A stretch of 64,000 nt of DNA from Novosphingobium mangrovisedimenti (GTDB lineage: Bacteria; Pseudomonadota; Alphaproteobacteria; Sphingomonadales; Sphingomonadaceae). Shown in pieces: positions 45,640 to 54,453 of this stretch. A program made the translations under genes and the position numbers. The stretch covers positions 1-64,000 of the forward strand of contig NZ_JANZXA010000002.1 of NCBI RefSeq assembly GCF_025153475.1, read 5' to 3'. The notes under the pieces were generated by a model, which searched no databases, was not told the DNA's origin, and was given only the letters and a program-made list of their open reading frames with translations. Within the stretch, counting starts at the first letter, position 1, and each line of letters starts with the position of its first letter.

Positions 45640-46304
45640 CTAGTCCGAACACGCCTGAATAGCCGCCGTTCAGCCGTTCAAACCGGCTTCTCGAAACCTT
45701 CCGTTTGTTCAGCAAGCTCTCACGGCGGACCGAGCGACCAGATCTGGGACATTCCAGCCGGTCGCCGCTTCTACTGGGAACGTCCGGCTACGCCCAAACC
45801 GGGCATTCGTCGGGCTGCGACAGCCCTCTCTCCTACGTCAGGGCTTTCGGACGAACCCGCAAGTCTCCTTTTAGAAGTTCATCAGCAGAAACAGTCACTT
45901 GTTCACGATCCATCGTGCCGCTTGGCGAATGCCTGCTTGGGAGAAATTATGGGAGGTAAGTAATTTAACTTTGATGTTTCGTTAGATGCTGTCAGTTAAT
46001 TTAGAGACCGTTCTATTGGCGACATCGATGAATGCAATATTGTATAGGTCATTTGTCTTTACTATCTATGTGTGGCACGACATCATTGTCTCGGGTTCCT
46101 GACCACTCTAAGCAAATTGCCCCCGTAGATCATTCTTGCGCGTGGGCATTTACATACCGCTGATACCATCTCCGACGATGGGCCACATTGTGAACGACGC
46201 GCAGGCTACTCTCTTGGGTATTTTCTGAGAAAATCCATCTTGCCTAATGCATTAATTCCGGCGACTGGGGGCGTTCTTTCAGAATAACAGGTGCCTGGCA
46301 GGGC
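45640..46304. other. gene-free region upstream of the winged-helix/TPR regulator
   Basis: About 660 bp. The first 300 bp is GC-rich with no credible gene and continues the GFA-gene flank. From about 45955 to 46100 base composition drops sharply in GC, a likely promoter region for the regulator at 46305. No RNA gene or element was recognised. Confidence 0.45.
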
Positions 46305-48119
46305 ATGGAAATCCAGGAGGAGATCTTGTCCTATCGCCGCTGGCGTGCCGGGAATCTCTCGTACGACGAACGTTCAAATTCTCTTTCCCTGAATGAAACG
46401 CCTCTGTTTCTGGACCGGACAGCTCAGGCCATTCTCATTGCGCTGCTTCGGGCGAATGGTGCGCCTGTCAGCAAGGACAACCTGCTCGAAGCCGGCTGGC
46501 CGGGACGTCTGGTCCACGAGAATTCCCTTGCGAAGGCTGTTGGCCGGGTGCGCAGTACGCTGGGTGAGGAAGGTCATCGGGTCGAGGCGGTCTACGGACA
46601 GGGCTACCGGCTTGTCAGCGGCGAGCCTGTCGAAACAGAACTGTCCGATGACGTAGCTGAACCGTTGGCAGTGCCCGTGGTGCGTCCAGACTGGCTCCAG
46701 AGGCTTTCCTGCAAGCGCGTAAGGGCGGTGTTGGCGATAGGAACTGTCGTCGTCGCAGCGGCAACCGGTGCTGTAATATACAGCGCGTCGCACGCGCGAG
46801 CGGGTGATGAACAGGTCGAGCAGCTGGTCTCTTTCCTTTCGGCCGACCTGCTTGAACCGGCGGATCCTTATAGCCCCAGGCGAGATAGCAAATCCTTGCG
46901 TGTAGTCGTTGAAAAGACGGCTGCGACGATGAATGAACGTTTCAAAGACCAGCCAGACACGCTCATTTCCCTTAATCGGGTCATAGCCAATGCCTTCAGT
47001 GGCTGGGGAGAATACCAGAAGGCGATCTTTCATCTGGACGCTGCGGCTGCGCTGGAACAGAGCACGAATGGCACGAGCACGGAGGCTTACGCACAGGTCG
47101 AGGCCTCGCTTTGCCAGGCATTGCGGCTGGCAGGGCACACGGGAAGAGCACGCATAGCTTGCCATTCCGCTGTTGAGATAGACAGCCGGCTGCACTTTCC
47201 AGATCTTGCACACGCGCAGGTAACGCAGGCGAAGCTGTTCTTTGAAACCGGGCAATATGAAAGGGCTGCCACGGAGCTGGATGCAGTCCTGAACATTTCG
47301 GGACCCATTGACCCAAGCGTTGAGGCGGATGCGAACTGGTTCCTCGGACTCAGTTTGCGCAAGCTCGCGCGCTTCGATCAGGCTGATGCCGCGTTCCGCC
47401 GGCACATCCAGTTGCGCGAAAAGCAGGTCGGGAGCGATCATCCGCTTACGGCGTGGGCCCTCGCCGATTACGGCGATTTTCTTGTCGATCGGGGAGACTT
47501 CGCGAGGGCGGAGGCCAACTTGCTCAAGGCCCGGGCGATTTTCGTCGAAACGCTGGGCAAGGACCATCCGGAATCTCTGTCTCCGCAATACAGCCTGGGC
47601 GTTCTCCGGCTCTGGGAGGGACGGCCTGCGGATGCGAGAACCCTTCTTGTTCCCGTCCTCAAACACTATCGCAAAGAGCTTGGCTCGGATCATTTCTGGA
47701 CGCTGTACGCGATGACGGAACTGGCGCTCGCGGACGCCCAGTTGGGCGATCGCACGGAAGCGGCCCGGCTGCTCGACGAGGCGCGTCAGATCGGAATCCG
47801 CACACTTTACGGCCTCGATGCAAAAGCATCCCATTTCCATTTGCGTTGGGCCCGGACATTCCTGGCGCTTGGGGAGGCCGATCCGGCCGAACAGGAAATC
47901 CAGGCTGCCCGTGACACGATCTCACGCAGTTTTGCTCCGGCGCATCCCTGGCAGGCGCGCGTTCACTGTCTCTCGGCGCATTTGTTTGCGTTGCGCCAGT
48001 CCCGGTCTCTGGAGCAGCGTGAGGCGGCGAGATGCGAAAGTGGTCTGCGTGCCGCAGGCGTGCCGCCCAGCTATGCGCTCTGGAGGGAAGTCGAGGCGTT
48101 CCGGAAGAACTCTGGCTGA
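46305..48119 (+). CDS. membrane-bound winged-helix (CadC/ToxR-type) regulator with TPR domain
   Basis: A protein of 604 residues; the ATG at 46305 is followed in the next codons by purine-rich sequence and there is modest SD ahead. Residues about 15-108 are an OmpR/CadC-like winged helix (GAPVSKDNLLEAGWPGRLVHENSLAKAVGRVRSTLG, VYGQGYRLV). A single membrane helix lies at about 139-160. The rest (about 170-600) is a periplasmic helical-repeat domain with TPR signatures (PLTAWALADYGDFLVDRGDFARAEANL, ARTLLVPVLKHYRKELG). Such proteins sense envelope or external signals and act on DNA from the membrane. It precedes the surface-lipoprotein locus and is its obvious candidate regulator. Confidence 0.82.
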   Translation: MEIQEEILSYRRWRAGNLSYDERSNSLSLNETPLFLDRTAQAILIALLRANGAPVSKDNLLEAGWPGRLVHENSLAKAVGRVRSTLGEEGHRVEAVYGQGYRLVSGEPVETELSDDVAEPLAVPVVRPDWLQRLSCKRVRAVLAIGTVVVAAATGAVIYSASHARAGDEQVEQLVSFLSADLLEPADPYSPRRDSKSLRVVVEKTAATMNERFKDQPDTLISLNRVIANAFSGWGEYQKAIFHLDAAAALEQSTNGTSTEAYAQVEASLCQALRLAGHTGRARIACHSAVEIDSRLHFPDLAHAQVTQAKLFFETGQYERAATELDAVLNISGPIDPSVEADANWFLGLSLRKLARFDQADAAFRRHIQLREKQVGSDHPLTAWALADYGDFLVDRGDFARAEANLLKARAIFVETLGKDHPESLSPQYSLGVLRLWEGRPADARTLLVPVLKHYRKELGSDHFWTLYAMTELALADAQLGDRTEAARLLDEARQIGIRTLYGLDAKASHFHLRWARTFLALGEADPAEQEIQAARDTISRSFAPAHPWQARVHCLSAHLFALRQSRSLEQREAARCESGLRAAGVPPSYALWREVEAFRKNSG

Positions 48120-48378
48120 TGTGAATTAAGTGACTGTAAAATTTGAAATTTCATAATTTTCATATTTCAGACACTTCAGTTTTCAGATTGTTTCAGGCTG
48201 CCGGCAAAGAACCGGCACTTGTGCCTGTGCCTCTTTGGAGGATGCCACGGGGGGCACAAGGCATTCTGCAGCAGCTTAAGGCAAGCGGGACCTGAGTACG
48301 TCCAACCCGTCCGGAGACAAATGCGGACGCCGGTTCGTGGTGAACTGTGAAGATGTGCAAAAGGACCAGAAAATAGCC
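48120..48378. promoter_or_regulatory. spacer and probable promoter of the lipoprotein-Slam locus
   Basis: About 260 bp. The first 65 bp is A/T-rich (48120-48190). A hairpin with arms TGCCGG and CCGGCA lies at 48199-48217 and may end the regulator transcript. A likely binding region for the upstream regulator, but no repeated operator motif was identified. Confidence 0.35.
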
Positions 48379-49566
48379 ATGCCCGAGCGCTCGAAGACCG
48401 ACCTGAACAAGCTGCCGCTGCTCCCGTCCGCGAAGACCAGTGCCCGTGGCATGGAATCTGGCTGGCGCCGTTTTCTGATCGGCACGGCTGCAAGTGTCAG
48501 CATTGCGCTTGCGGGCTGCCAAGATGGCGGCGTTGTTTCCACGCCCACACCGACGCCCACACCGACGCCGACGCCCACACCGACGCCGACACCCACACCG
48601 ACGCCGACACCCACACCGACGCCGACACCCACACCGACGCCGACACCCACACCGACGCCGACACCCACACCGACGCCGACACCCACACCCACACCGACAC
48701 CCACTCCGACGCCGGCCCCTCTGGCAATCAGCGCTGCAGGTGCAACGATTTCGGTCAACGGTAGCGGCGACATAGTCGCTCCCGCTACGCCCTTCTCGAT
48801 CACCGGCACGTCAACCGACGATGCAACCGGCGGTGAATCGACTGTCGCTTTGAATTTCACGAGCGCGAACGGGACGGTTTCCGCCTCGTATTACTCGGGC
48901 GATACTACCAGCACGGCGCTTGCGGGAGGGACTGCCGAGGCTGCCGAGGCAACTGTCACGGCAAGCTCCGACAGTGCGATCTCTGCCGGCACCGGCGTCG
49001 TGAGGGTCTTCGATTTCGCAGATGCCCTTCTGTACACCTCCTATGGCCTGTGGGAAATTGCTTCCGATCAGGATGCCCTCTCGACTTATGCCGGTGTATT
49101 CGCCGGTGGTACCGAAACGGAACTGACGGCCAATATGCCAACAACCGGCAGCGCGACCTATTCCGGCAACGCCGTCGGCTATGTGGTCGATCCTTCCAGT
49201 GCGAGTGCATATGGAACGGCGGGCCGCTTCTACGGAGATGCGACGCTGACTGCCGATTTTGCCGGCAATTCGCTTTCCGGATCGATCTCAAACAACACCG
49301 TTTACAGTGTTGGCGATGGACAAGAGACCCTGGCTATCGGTGCCATGAACGACATCGCTCTGAGCGCCACAATTTCGGGCAACACCTACTCCGGAACGGC
49401 GACAGCGAGCAGCGATACCGGCAATGTGTTCGACATTGTCGGAGCGGTTGGCACGCTCAATGGCGCCTTCTACGGAAGCGGGGCTGCGGAAACCGGCGGT
49501 ATTTTCTCGCTGGAAGGTGGAACCAACGGGGTCACCGTGATCGGTTCATTCGGCGCCGCGAAGTAA
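48379..49566 (+). CDS. surface lipoprotein with (Thr-Pro)29 linker and TbpB-like barrel; probable Slam substrate
   Basis: From the ATG at 48379 (AAAGGA upstream) the protein has 395 residues; a GTG at 48337 and ATG at 48451 are alternatives. The signal peptide ends in the lipobox ALAGC with Cys at about residue 47. Twenty-nine Thr-Pro dipeptides follow immediately (about 55-112), then a Ser/Thr/Gly-rich beta domain. The end [18 protein letters not shown] followed by VIGSFGAAK matches the C-terminal handle-barrel of Slam-dependent lipoproteins (TbpB B/D-like). A Slam gene follows 170 bp downstream. The Thr-Pro tract is a good O-glycosylation site, and a PMT homologue lies in the same locus. 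Ligand unknown. Confidence 0.82.
   Translation: MPERSKTDLNKLPLLPSAKTSARGMESGWRRFLIGTAASVSIALAGCQDGGVVSTPTPTPTPTPTPTPTPTPTPTPTPTPTPTPTPTPTPTPTPTPTPTPTPTPTPTPTPTPAPLAISAAGATISVNGSGDIVAPATPFSITGTSTDDATGGESTVALNFTSANGTVSASYYSGDTTSTALAGGTAEAAEATVTASSDSAISAGTGVVRVFDFADALLYTSYGLWEIASDQDALSTYAGVFAGGTETELTANMPTTGSATYSGNAVGYVVDPSSASAYGTAGRFYGDATLTADFAGNSLSGSISNNTVYSVGDGQETLAIGAMNDIALSATISGNTYSGTATASSDTGNVFDIVGAVGTLNGAFYGSGAAETGGIFSLEGGTNGVTVIGSFGAAK
48541..48714 (+). repeat. tandem repeat encoding 29 Thr-Pro pairs
   Basis: 174 bp made of ACN-CCN codon pairs. Much of it follows an 18-bp unit (CCCACACCGACGCCGACA) repeated in tandem, with degenerate copies at both ends. It lies inside the lipoprotein gene between lipobox and barrel. 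Tandem identity at DNA level makes length change by slippage likely. Confidence 0.95.
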
Positions 49567-49736
49567 GCCAAGCCCCGGTATCGGCCTGCTGCGGACATTC
49601 AGCCGCATGTCCGCAGCAGGTCGTGCCTTCTGTTTTCGGCCCCGTAATCGCCAGGCTCCGCGCGTTAGGGAAGTCCTGCGAGCTGGATTACGCCGCGGGG
49701 CTATATCCCGGTAACCCAGACGAACGGTCATAGCTG

Positions 49737-51077
49737 ATGCAATTGCTCCTGCCGGCTGCAGTCATGGCCGCAGCACTCGCAGACCCTGTCCAGCCTGGAG
49801 CGGACGTGCCGGAACCACCTGCCGCGCCGCAAACTGCCGGCCCGGCCGAAACTCTCGAGCGGGCCAAATGGCTCATCTTCAAGAAGAGGCCGGACGAAGC
49901 GCGCAAGGCGCTTGAGGGACTGGCGCTGAATAGCGGAAAAATGCCGCGCCAGCAGGTTAACGAGGTGCAGTTCCTGATCGGCCTGATCGATATCACTGAC
50001 GAGGACTACCCGTCTGCCATTTCCCATTTCCGCCGGATCCTGGCATCGGATCCCGGCGCCGTGCGCGTGCGGCTGGAGCTGGGTCGTGCCTTTTTCCTGA
50101 ACGACGATTACAACAATGCCCGGCGGCAGTTCCTGTTCGCAAGGGCCGGCGACGTGCCGGCCACGGTCCGTGAGAATATCGACCGCTACCTCGTCGCGAT
50201 CCGATCCTTGCGCACGACGAAATTCACCTTTTCGATATCGCTCGCCAGCGACACGAACCTGAACGCGGGCCCTTCGGCGGATACGATCACGATTTACGGC
50301 TTGCCGTTCCAGCTTTCGAAATCGGCGCGGGCGAACAGCGGGACTGGCCTCGCCATCGATGCCGGGGCGGAATATGCCCCGCGCATCGCCAAACGGCTGA
50401 AATGGCGCATGGGGGCGCAGCTCCACCGGGCCCAGTATCGCTACACCGAGTTTGATGACATGACCATGAGTGCCTACACCGGGCCTCATCTCACGCTGAG
50501 GAAATGGGACTTCAACCTCCTCGCCACGGCTGCCCGGCGCTGGTACGGCAATCATGTCTATACCGATATCTTCGGTGGTCGTGTTTCCGCGACCTATTTC
50601 GTCACCTCGCGGCTCGGTATCGGCGCAGCACTTGCCGTCAATCATCTGAACTACCTGCGCTACACTCCGCAAAGCGGCACGGGCGGTAATGTGTCGATGA
50701 ACATGTTCTACACGCCCAGCACATCCAGCATTCTGCGCGCGCGCGCCACCCTTGGACGGCAGGATGCGAAGGACAAGGCATTTGCCAATCACCTTCAGCA
50801 GTTCAACGTGAGTGTGACCAAGGAACTGGGAAGCGGCTTCACGGTCACCGCTTCACCGACTTACAGCAGAATCGCCTACGATGCGCGATTGGCCGCGTTC
50901 GACCGGCGCCGGATAGATCACCAGTTTATGGGGAGCCTGACGGTGCTCAATCGCAAGATCGACGTCCTGGGTATCACGCCGCGTATCGTCTACTCGTATA
51001 CCGACAATGCCAGTTCGATTCCGCTCTACCGCTACACCAAGCACCGGGTCGAAGTCGGCCTTACCACGCAGTTCTGA
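49737..51077 (+). CDS. Slam (surface lipoprotein assembly modulator), DUF560 family
   Basis: A protein of 446 residues. After a short signal peptide and Pro/Ala-rich stretch, a TPR-like N-terminal domain (about 38-150; AKWLIFKKRPDEARKALEGLAL, YPSAISHFRRILASDPGAVRVRLELGRAFFLNDDYNNARRQF) leads to a C-terminal outer-membrane beta-barrel (about 158-446) with alternating strands, ending VEVGLTTQF with terminal Phe. This is the plan of Slam proteins, which move lipoproteins across the outer membrane to the cell surface. The upstream lipoprotein has the matching substrate barrel. The next gene begins 4 bp after its stop. Confidence 0.88.
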   Translation: MQLLLPAAVMAAALADPVQPGADVPEPPAAPQTAGPAETLERAKWLIFKKRPDEARKALEGLALNSGKMPRQQVNEVQFLIGLIDITDEDYPSAISHFRRILASDPGAVRVRLELGRAFFLNDDYNNARRQFLFARAGDVPATVRENIDRYLVAIRSLRTTKFTFSISLASDTNLNAGPSADTITIYGLPFQLSKSARANSGTGLAIDAGAEYAPRIAKRLKWRMGAQLHRAQYRYTEFDDMTMSAYTGPHLTLRKWDFNLLATAARRWYGNHVYTDIFGGRVSATYFVTSRLGIGAALAVNHLNYLRYTPQSGTGGNVSMNMFYTPSTSSILRARATLGRQDAKDKAFANHLQQFNVSVTKELGSGFTVTASPTYSRIAYDARLAAFDRRRIDHQFMGSLTVLNRKIDVLGITPRIVYSYTDNASSIPLYRYTKHRVEVGLTTQF

Positions 51078-51081
51078 TCCC

Positions 51082-52755
51082 ATGACATCCCGGCCAGACA
51101 ATTCCGATTTCCTCTGCTACGTCGCGCCGGGCTGGGAGCCACGGATCCGCGCGGCCTCCAGCAAGAGGGACTGGATGGACGCCGCGCCGGAATCCTTTCC
51201 CTATCGCTGCCTGCCCCTTGCCATTGCCAACAGCCACGGCTGGGAAATCCTGAGCCCCTGCGGTTTCGAGGTTGTCTGGAATGGCGGGGTGGCACCGGAG
51301 GACGTGACGGTCCGCGCCGACGAGGGCGCGCGCGAACACGAGATTCCTGTCGCCCTTTTTGGCCTAGGCTCGTTCACGATCCATGTGCAGGGGCTGTTCC
51401 GCACGCCGCCGGGCTGGAACCTTTACGTCTCGGGCCCGCCCAATGCAGCCAAGGACGGAGCGGTGCCGCTGGCGGGCATCGTCGAGACGGACTGGTCGCC
51501 CTATACGTTTACGATGAACTGGCGGCTTACCCGCCCCGGCCATCCCGTTCGTTTCGAAGAGAACGAACCGATCGCCCAAATCTTTCCGGTCGAGCGCGGT
51601 GCCATCGAGAAGATGCAACCCCGTGTGGTGCCGCTTTCGGATAACCCTGAACTGGAAGCCGAGTTCAGAAACTGGTCGCATTCCCGCGATGCCTTTCAGG
51701 CCAGGGTCGCGGCCAACCCGCCGGACAAGCCCGCCGACAAATGGCAAAAGCTCTATTATCGCGGTCTGATGCCGGGTGGCCGCTGTCCGGTCGCGGATCA
51801 TCAGGGCAAGCTGCATGTTCCGGAATTTGCCAATGCGCCCGCGATCCCGGAAACGGGGGCCGTGGCTTCAATTCCGCCGCAAAACGATCAGGAGGCGCTC
51901 CGGCAGGCGCAATGGAAGATCGCGAAGTACGAATGGTTGCTGGAAACGCTTGAACAACAGCGGGCGCTTACGCCGACGGGCACGAGCATTTTCCGCTGCC
52001 AAGACGTGCCGCCTGACGAATTCCTCGAGCATTTCTATGCGCCCGGAAGGCCTGTGGTCCTGACTGGTCTGCTCGAGGATTGGCCGGCGCTGTACAGATG
52101 GACGCCGCAATACTTGCGGGAGCGCATCGGCGAGGCTCAGGTCGAATGCCAGGCGGGCCGCAGCGGCAATGCGCGCTTCGAACTCGACAAGGAAGCCCAT
52201 GCCGTACGAATGCCTTTCAGTGACTTTATCGATGCCATTTCCGCAGCACAGGGCAATGATCTTTACCTGACAGCCTTCAATTCGCGCGCCAATGGCGAGG
52301 CGCTGGCTCCGCTGGAAGCGGATATTGGCCGCATCGACAGTCTTCTCGACCATCCGGAAGGTTCGAGCGGCGGCATGGTCTGGATCGGGCCGGCCGGCAC
52401 CTTCACGCCGCTGCACCATGATCTGACGAACAACCTGCTGGTGCAAATCGTGGGACGCAAACAGGTAATCCTGCTGCCTCCATCGGACACACCCAAACTG
52501 CAAAACGATGTCCATGTCTTCAGCGCAATTTCCGACGTCGCCGATCCCGCGCTGGATCGCAAACTCTATCCACACATCGGGGCCTTGCGGACTTACGAGA
52601 TCATCCTCGAACCGGGTGAGGCACTGTTTTTGCCGCTTGGCTGGTGGCATCAGGTCCGCTCACTCGATTTCAGCGTATCCATGACATTCACCAATTTTCG
52701 CTGGTCGAACGCGGGCTATCGCGGCCATCCCGTTGCGCCATGGCTGGCTTCATGA
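51082..52755 (+). CDS. DUF6065 - JmjC/cupin_8 Fe(II)/2-oxoglutarate oxygenase fusion
   Basis: A protein of 557 residues. Residues about 1-215 match DUF6065 (PYRCLPLAIANSHGWEILSP, WSPYTFTMNWRLTRPG, PIAQIFPVERG). A linker with a coiled segment (about 275-305) leads to a cupin_8/JmjC domain (about 310-545): TPLHHDLTNNLLVQIVGRKQ has the iron ligands His445 and Asp447, and LPLGWWHQV the distal His523. Family members hydroxylate amino-acid side chains, mostly of proteins. It is translationally coupled to the downstream glycosyltransferase and follows Slam, so a surface-protein substrate is an attractive inference. No signal peptide is visible, so it would act in the cytoplasm. Confidence 0.82.
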   Translation: MTSRPDNSDFLCYVAPGWEPRIRAASSKRDWMDAAPESFPYRCLPLAIANSHGWEILSPCGFEVVWNGGVAPEDVTVRADEGAREHEIPVALFGLGSFTIHVQGLFRTPPGWNLYVSGPPNAAKDGAVPLAGIVETDWSPYTFTMNWRLTRPGHPVRFEENEPIAQIFPVERGAIEKMQPRVVPLSDNPELEAEFRNWSHSRDAFQARVAANPPDKPADKWQKLYYRGLMPGGRCPVADHQGKLHVPEFANAPAIPETGAVASIPPQNDQEALRQAQWKIAKYEWLLETLEQQRALTPTGTSIFRCQDVPPDEFLEHFYAPGRPVVLTGLLEDWPALYRWTPQYLRERIGEAQVECQAGRSGNARFELDKEAHAVRMPFSDFIDAISAAQGNDLYLTAFNSRANGEALAPLEADIGRIDSLLDHPEGSSGGMVWIGPAGTFTPLHHDLTNNLLVQIVGRKQVILLPPSDTPKLQNDVHVFSAISDVADPALDRKLYPHIGALRTYEIILEPGEALFLPLGWWHQVRSLDFSVSMTFTNFRWSNAGYRGHPVAPWLAS

Positions 52756-53993
52756 AAATCTCATCACTGTCTCCCAGACTTACCGGTGCATTGCTGGGGC
52801 TTTTTTCGCTGGCCTTGTTCTGCTGGCATATCGCGAGGCCCGATCACCCCTACTTTGACGAGACGCATTACGTGCCAGCGGCAAGAGCGCTGCTCGAACG
52901 CGGCGTTCCGCTCAACCCGGAACACCCGCTTTTCGCCAAGGCCCTGATCGCGGCGGGCATTGCGCTGTTCGGGGACAATCCTCTGGGCTGGCGCCTCCCG
53001 GGCGCGTTGTGTGGCACCCTGGGAATCGTCGCGGTCTACTGGATTGCCATCCACGTCTTTGCCGATCGGCGCGCAGCACTGGCGACGGCCTTGCTGGTGC
53101 TGTTCAACCAGACCTATTTCATCCAGGCGCGCATCGCGATGCTGGAGATGCCGATGATGGCATTCCTGCTGATTGGCGCGGGATGTCTGTTCCATGCTGG
53201 AAAAGCAGGCGGTGAATGGCGGAGATGGGCAATGGTCGGGGCCGTTTGCATGGGTCTTGCCACGGGCTCGAAATGGCTGGCGGCACCTTATGCCGGACTT
53301 TACGTGCTCCTCGCCTGTCGGCTGACATGGAAGAGGGCCACCTGTGAGAGCACTGCCCGCAGCCTATTCTGCATCCGCGAGGGCCTGACGCTGTCGCTCA
53401 TCATGGGAATCGTTTATCTGGCGACCTTCCTGCCGCTGTTCTTTTCCCGGCAGGCTCCCATGACGCTGGCCGGACTGATCCCGTTCCAGTTCAAAATGTT
53501 GGCCTTGCAGCGCGGCAGCTTGGCCCCGCATCCCTACCAGAGCAGCTGGTGGCAATGGCCCCTGATGCTCCGGCCCATCTGGTACCTCTTTGAAAAGCGG
53601 GAGGGGGCCTATCAGGCGGTATTGCTGGTCGGAAACCCGGTGCTTTACTGGTCCGGCCTTCTGGCTGGCCTTGCGATCCTGTCCGGCTGGATGAAATCGC
53701 GCAGCGGCGCGGCCATCGGCTGCACGGCGCTGTTTGCAGGGTCTGTCCTCATGTGGGCTGTGATCCCGAAGCAGATCGGCTTCTTCTACTACTACAACTT
53801 TTCGGCGATCATACTCTGCTTCGTCGCCGTGGCATTTCTGATGGCATTGGGCAGTCGCGGAGAACGCATGCTGCACTGGTACGTTTCCGCCAGTGCCCTC
53901 GCGTTCCTGTACTTTCTGCCCATCATTTCAGCTTCGCAGCTGCCAACGGACGACACCTGGACCCAATGGGTCTGGATGAAGTCCTGGTACTAA
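52752..53993 (+). CDS. PMT/GT39-family membrane glycosyltransferase
   Basis: A protein of 413 residues; the ATG at 52752 overlaps the previous stop as ATGA (an ATG at 52740 is the alternative). Ten or more hydrophobic segments are expected. The first extracytoplasmic loop has DHPYFDETHYVPAARALL near 31-48, with the acidic pair Asp36-Glu37 of protein O-mannosyltransferases, then NPEHPLFAKALIAAGIALFG. GT39 enzymes transfer a sugar from a polyprenyl-phosphate donor to Thr/Ser of exported proteins. The Thr-Pro lipoprotein three genes upstream is the natural candidate. It could instead act on lipid or lipid A, as other PMT_2 members do. Confidence 0.8.
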   Translation: MKISSLSPRLTGALLGLFSLALFCWHIARPDHPYFDETHYVPAARALLERGVPLNPEHPLFAKALIAAGIALFGDNPLGWRLPGALCGTLGIVAVYWIAIHVFADRRAALATALLVLFNQTYFIQARIAMLEMPMMAFLLIGAGCLFHAGKAGGEWRRWAMVGAVCMGLATGSKWLAAPYAGLYVLLACRLTWKRATCESTARSLFCIREGLTLSLIMGIVYLATFLPLFFSRQAPMTLAGLIPFQFKMLALQRGSLAPHPYQSSWWQWPLMLRPIWYLFEKREGAYQAVLLVGNPVLYWSGLLAGLAILSGWMKSRSGAAIGCTALFAGSVLMWAVIPKQIGFFYYYNFSAIILCFVAVAFLMALGSRGERMLHWYVSASALAFLYFLPIISASQLPTDDTWTQWVWMKSWY

Positions 53994-54275
53994 TACTTCC
54001 AGGCTCACAGCCGTCCGGCGACAGATGAATGGCCGGCTGTATCGGGAAGCCGATCTGCGAGCGGGAGCGTCCGGTTTGGCGCCGGATCCCGCCGGACGGC
54101 CTGACGTAGCCCGAATGACTGCTCTTTTCAGATTGCGACGTTCACGCCGCCAGAAGCGAACGTCGCAATCTGGTCGGAATCCGAAATCGCCGTCGAACGC
54201 CAAAATTATTCCCGGTCGCCCCGTCTTCGCATTATCAACGCTGCATGGCGTTCGGCGTTTTCATCCACCGGTCTG
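53994..54275. other. intergenic region after the Slam locus
   Basis: About 280 bp without a gene, containing the 15-bp inverted repeat at 54129-54172. It separates the Slam locus from the NAD-related genes. Confidence 0.45.
54129..54172. repeat. perfect 15-bp inverted repeat (hairpin)
   Basis: Arms CAGATTGCGACGTTC (54129-54143) and GAACGTCGCAATCTG (54158-54172) are exact reverse complements around a 14-base loop. T-rich sequence on the left side (54125-54128) would serve a leftward terminator; no T run follows on the right. It may also be an interspersed intergenic repeat. Confidence 0.7.
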
Positions 54276-54429
54276 ATTCGATTTGCCGCCTGCCATCCTA
54301 CTCGGCCTTGCTGCGCAGCAGCTTGCCGGCAAGCTGGAGACGATCGAGCATGTCAACGTGACACCCGATCTGCTCGCTGCGGTCCTGGGCGAGTTTCGCA
54401 AGGCTCCGGCGCTGACCGACGCACGGTAA
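54276..54429 (+). pseudogene. C-terminal remnant, possibly of an SPFH/band-7 protein
   Basis: The frame ending at TAA 54427-54429 reads PPAILLGLAAQQLAGKLETI and continues EHVNVTPDLLAAVLGEFRKA, a well-formed helical tail with no start or upstream domain; an in-frame TGA lies at about 54273. It resembles C-termini of SPFH/band-7 proteins I have seen near NAD-kinase-like genes, but that match is from memory. It stops 24 bp before the NAD-kinase-like gene, as a former operon partner would. Confidence 0.4.
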
Positions 54430-54453
54430 AGCCGCAAGACAAGAGAGGCTTCC

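Noticed and set aside
48276..48860. Minus-strand frame with a long Val-Gly repeat
   Set aside because: It is the antisense of the Thr-Pro repeat of the lipoprotein; the plus frame has signal peptide, lipobox and barrel.
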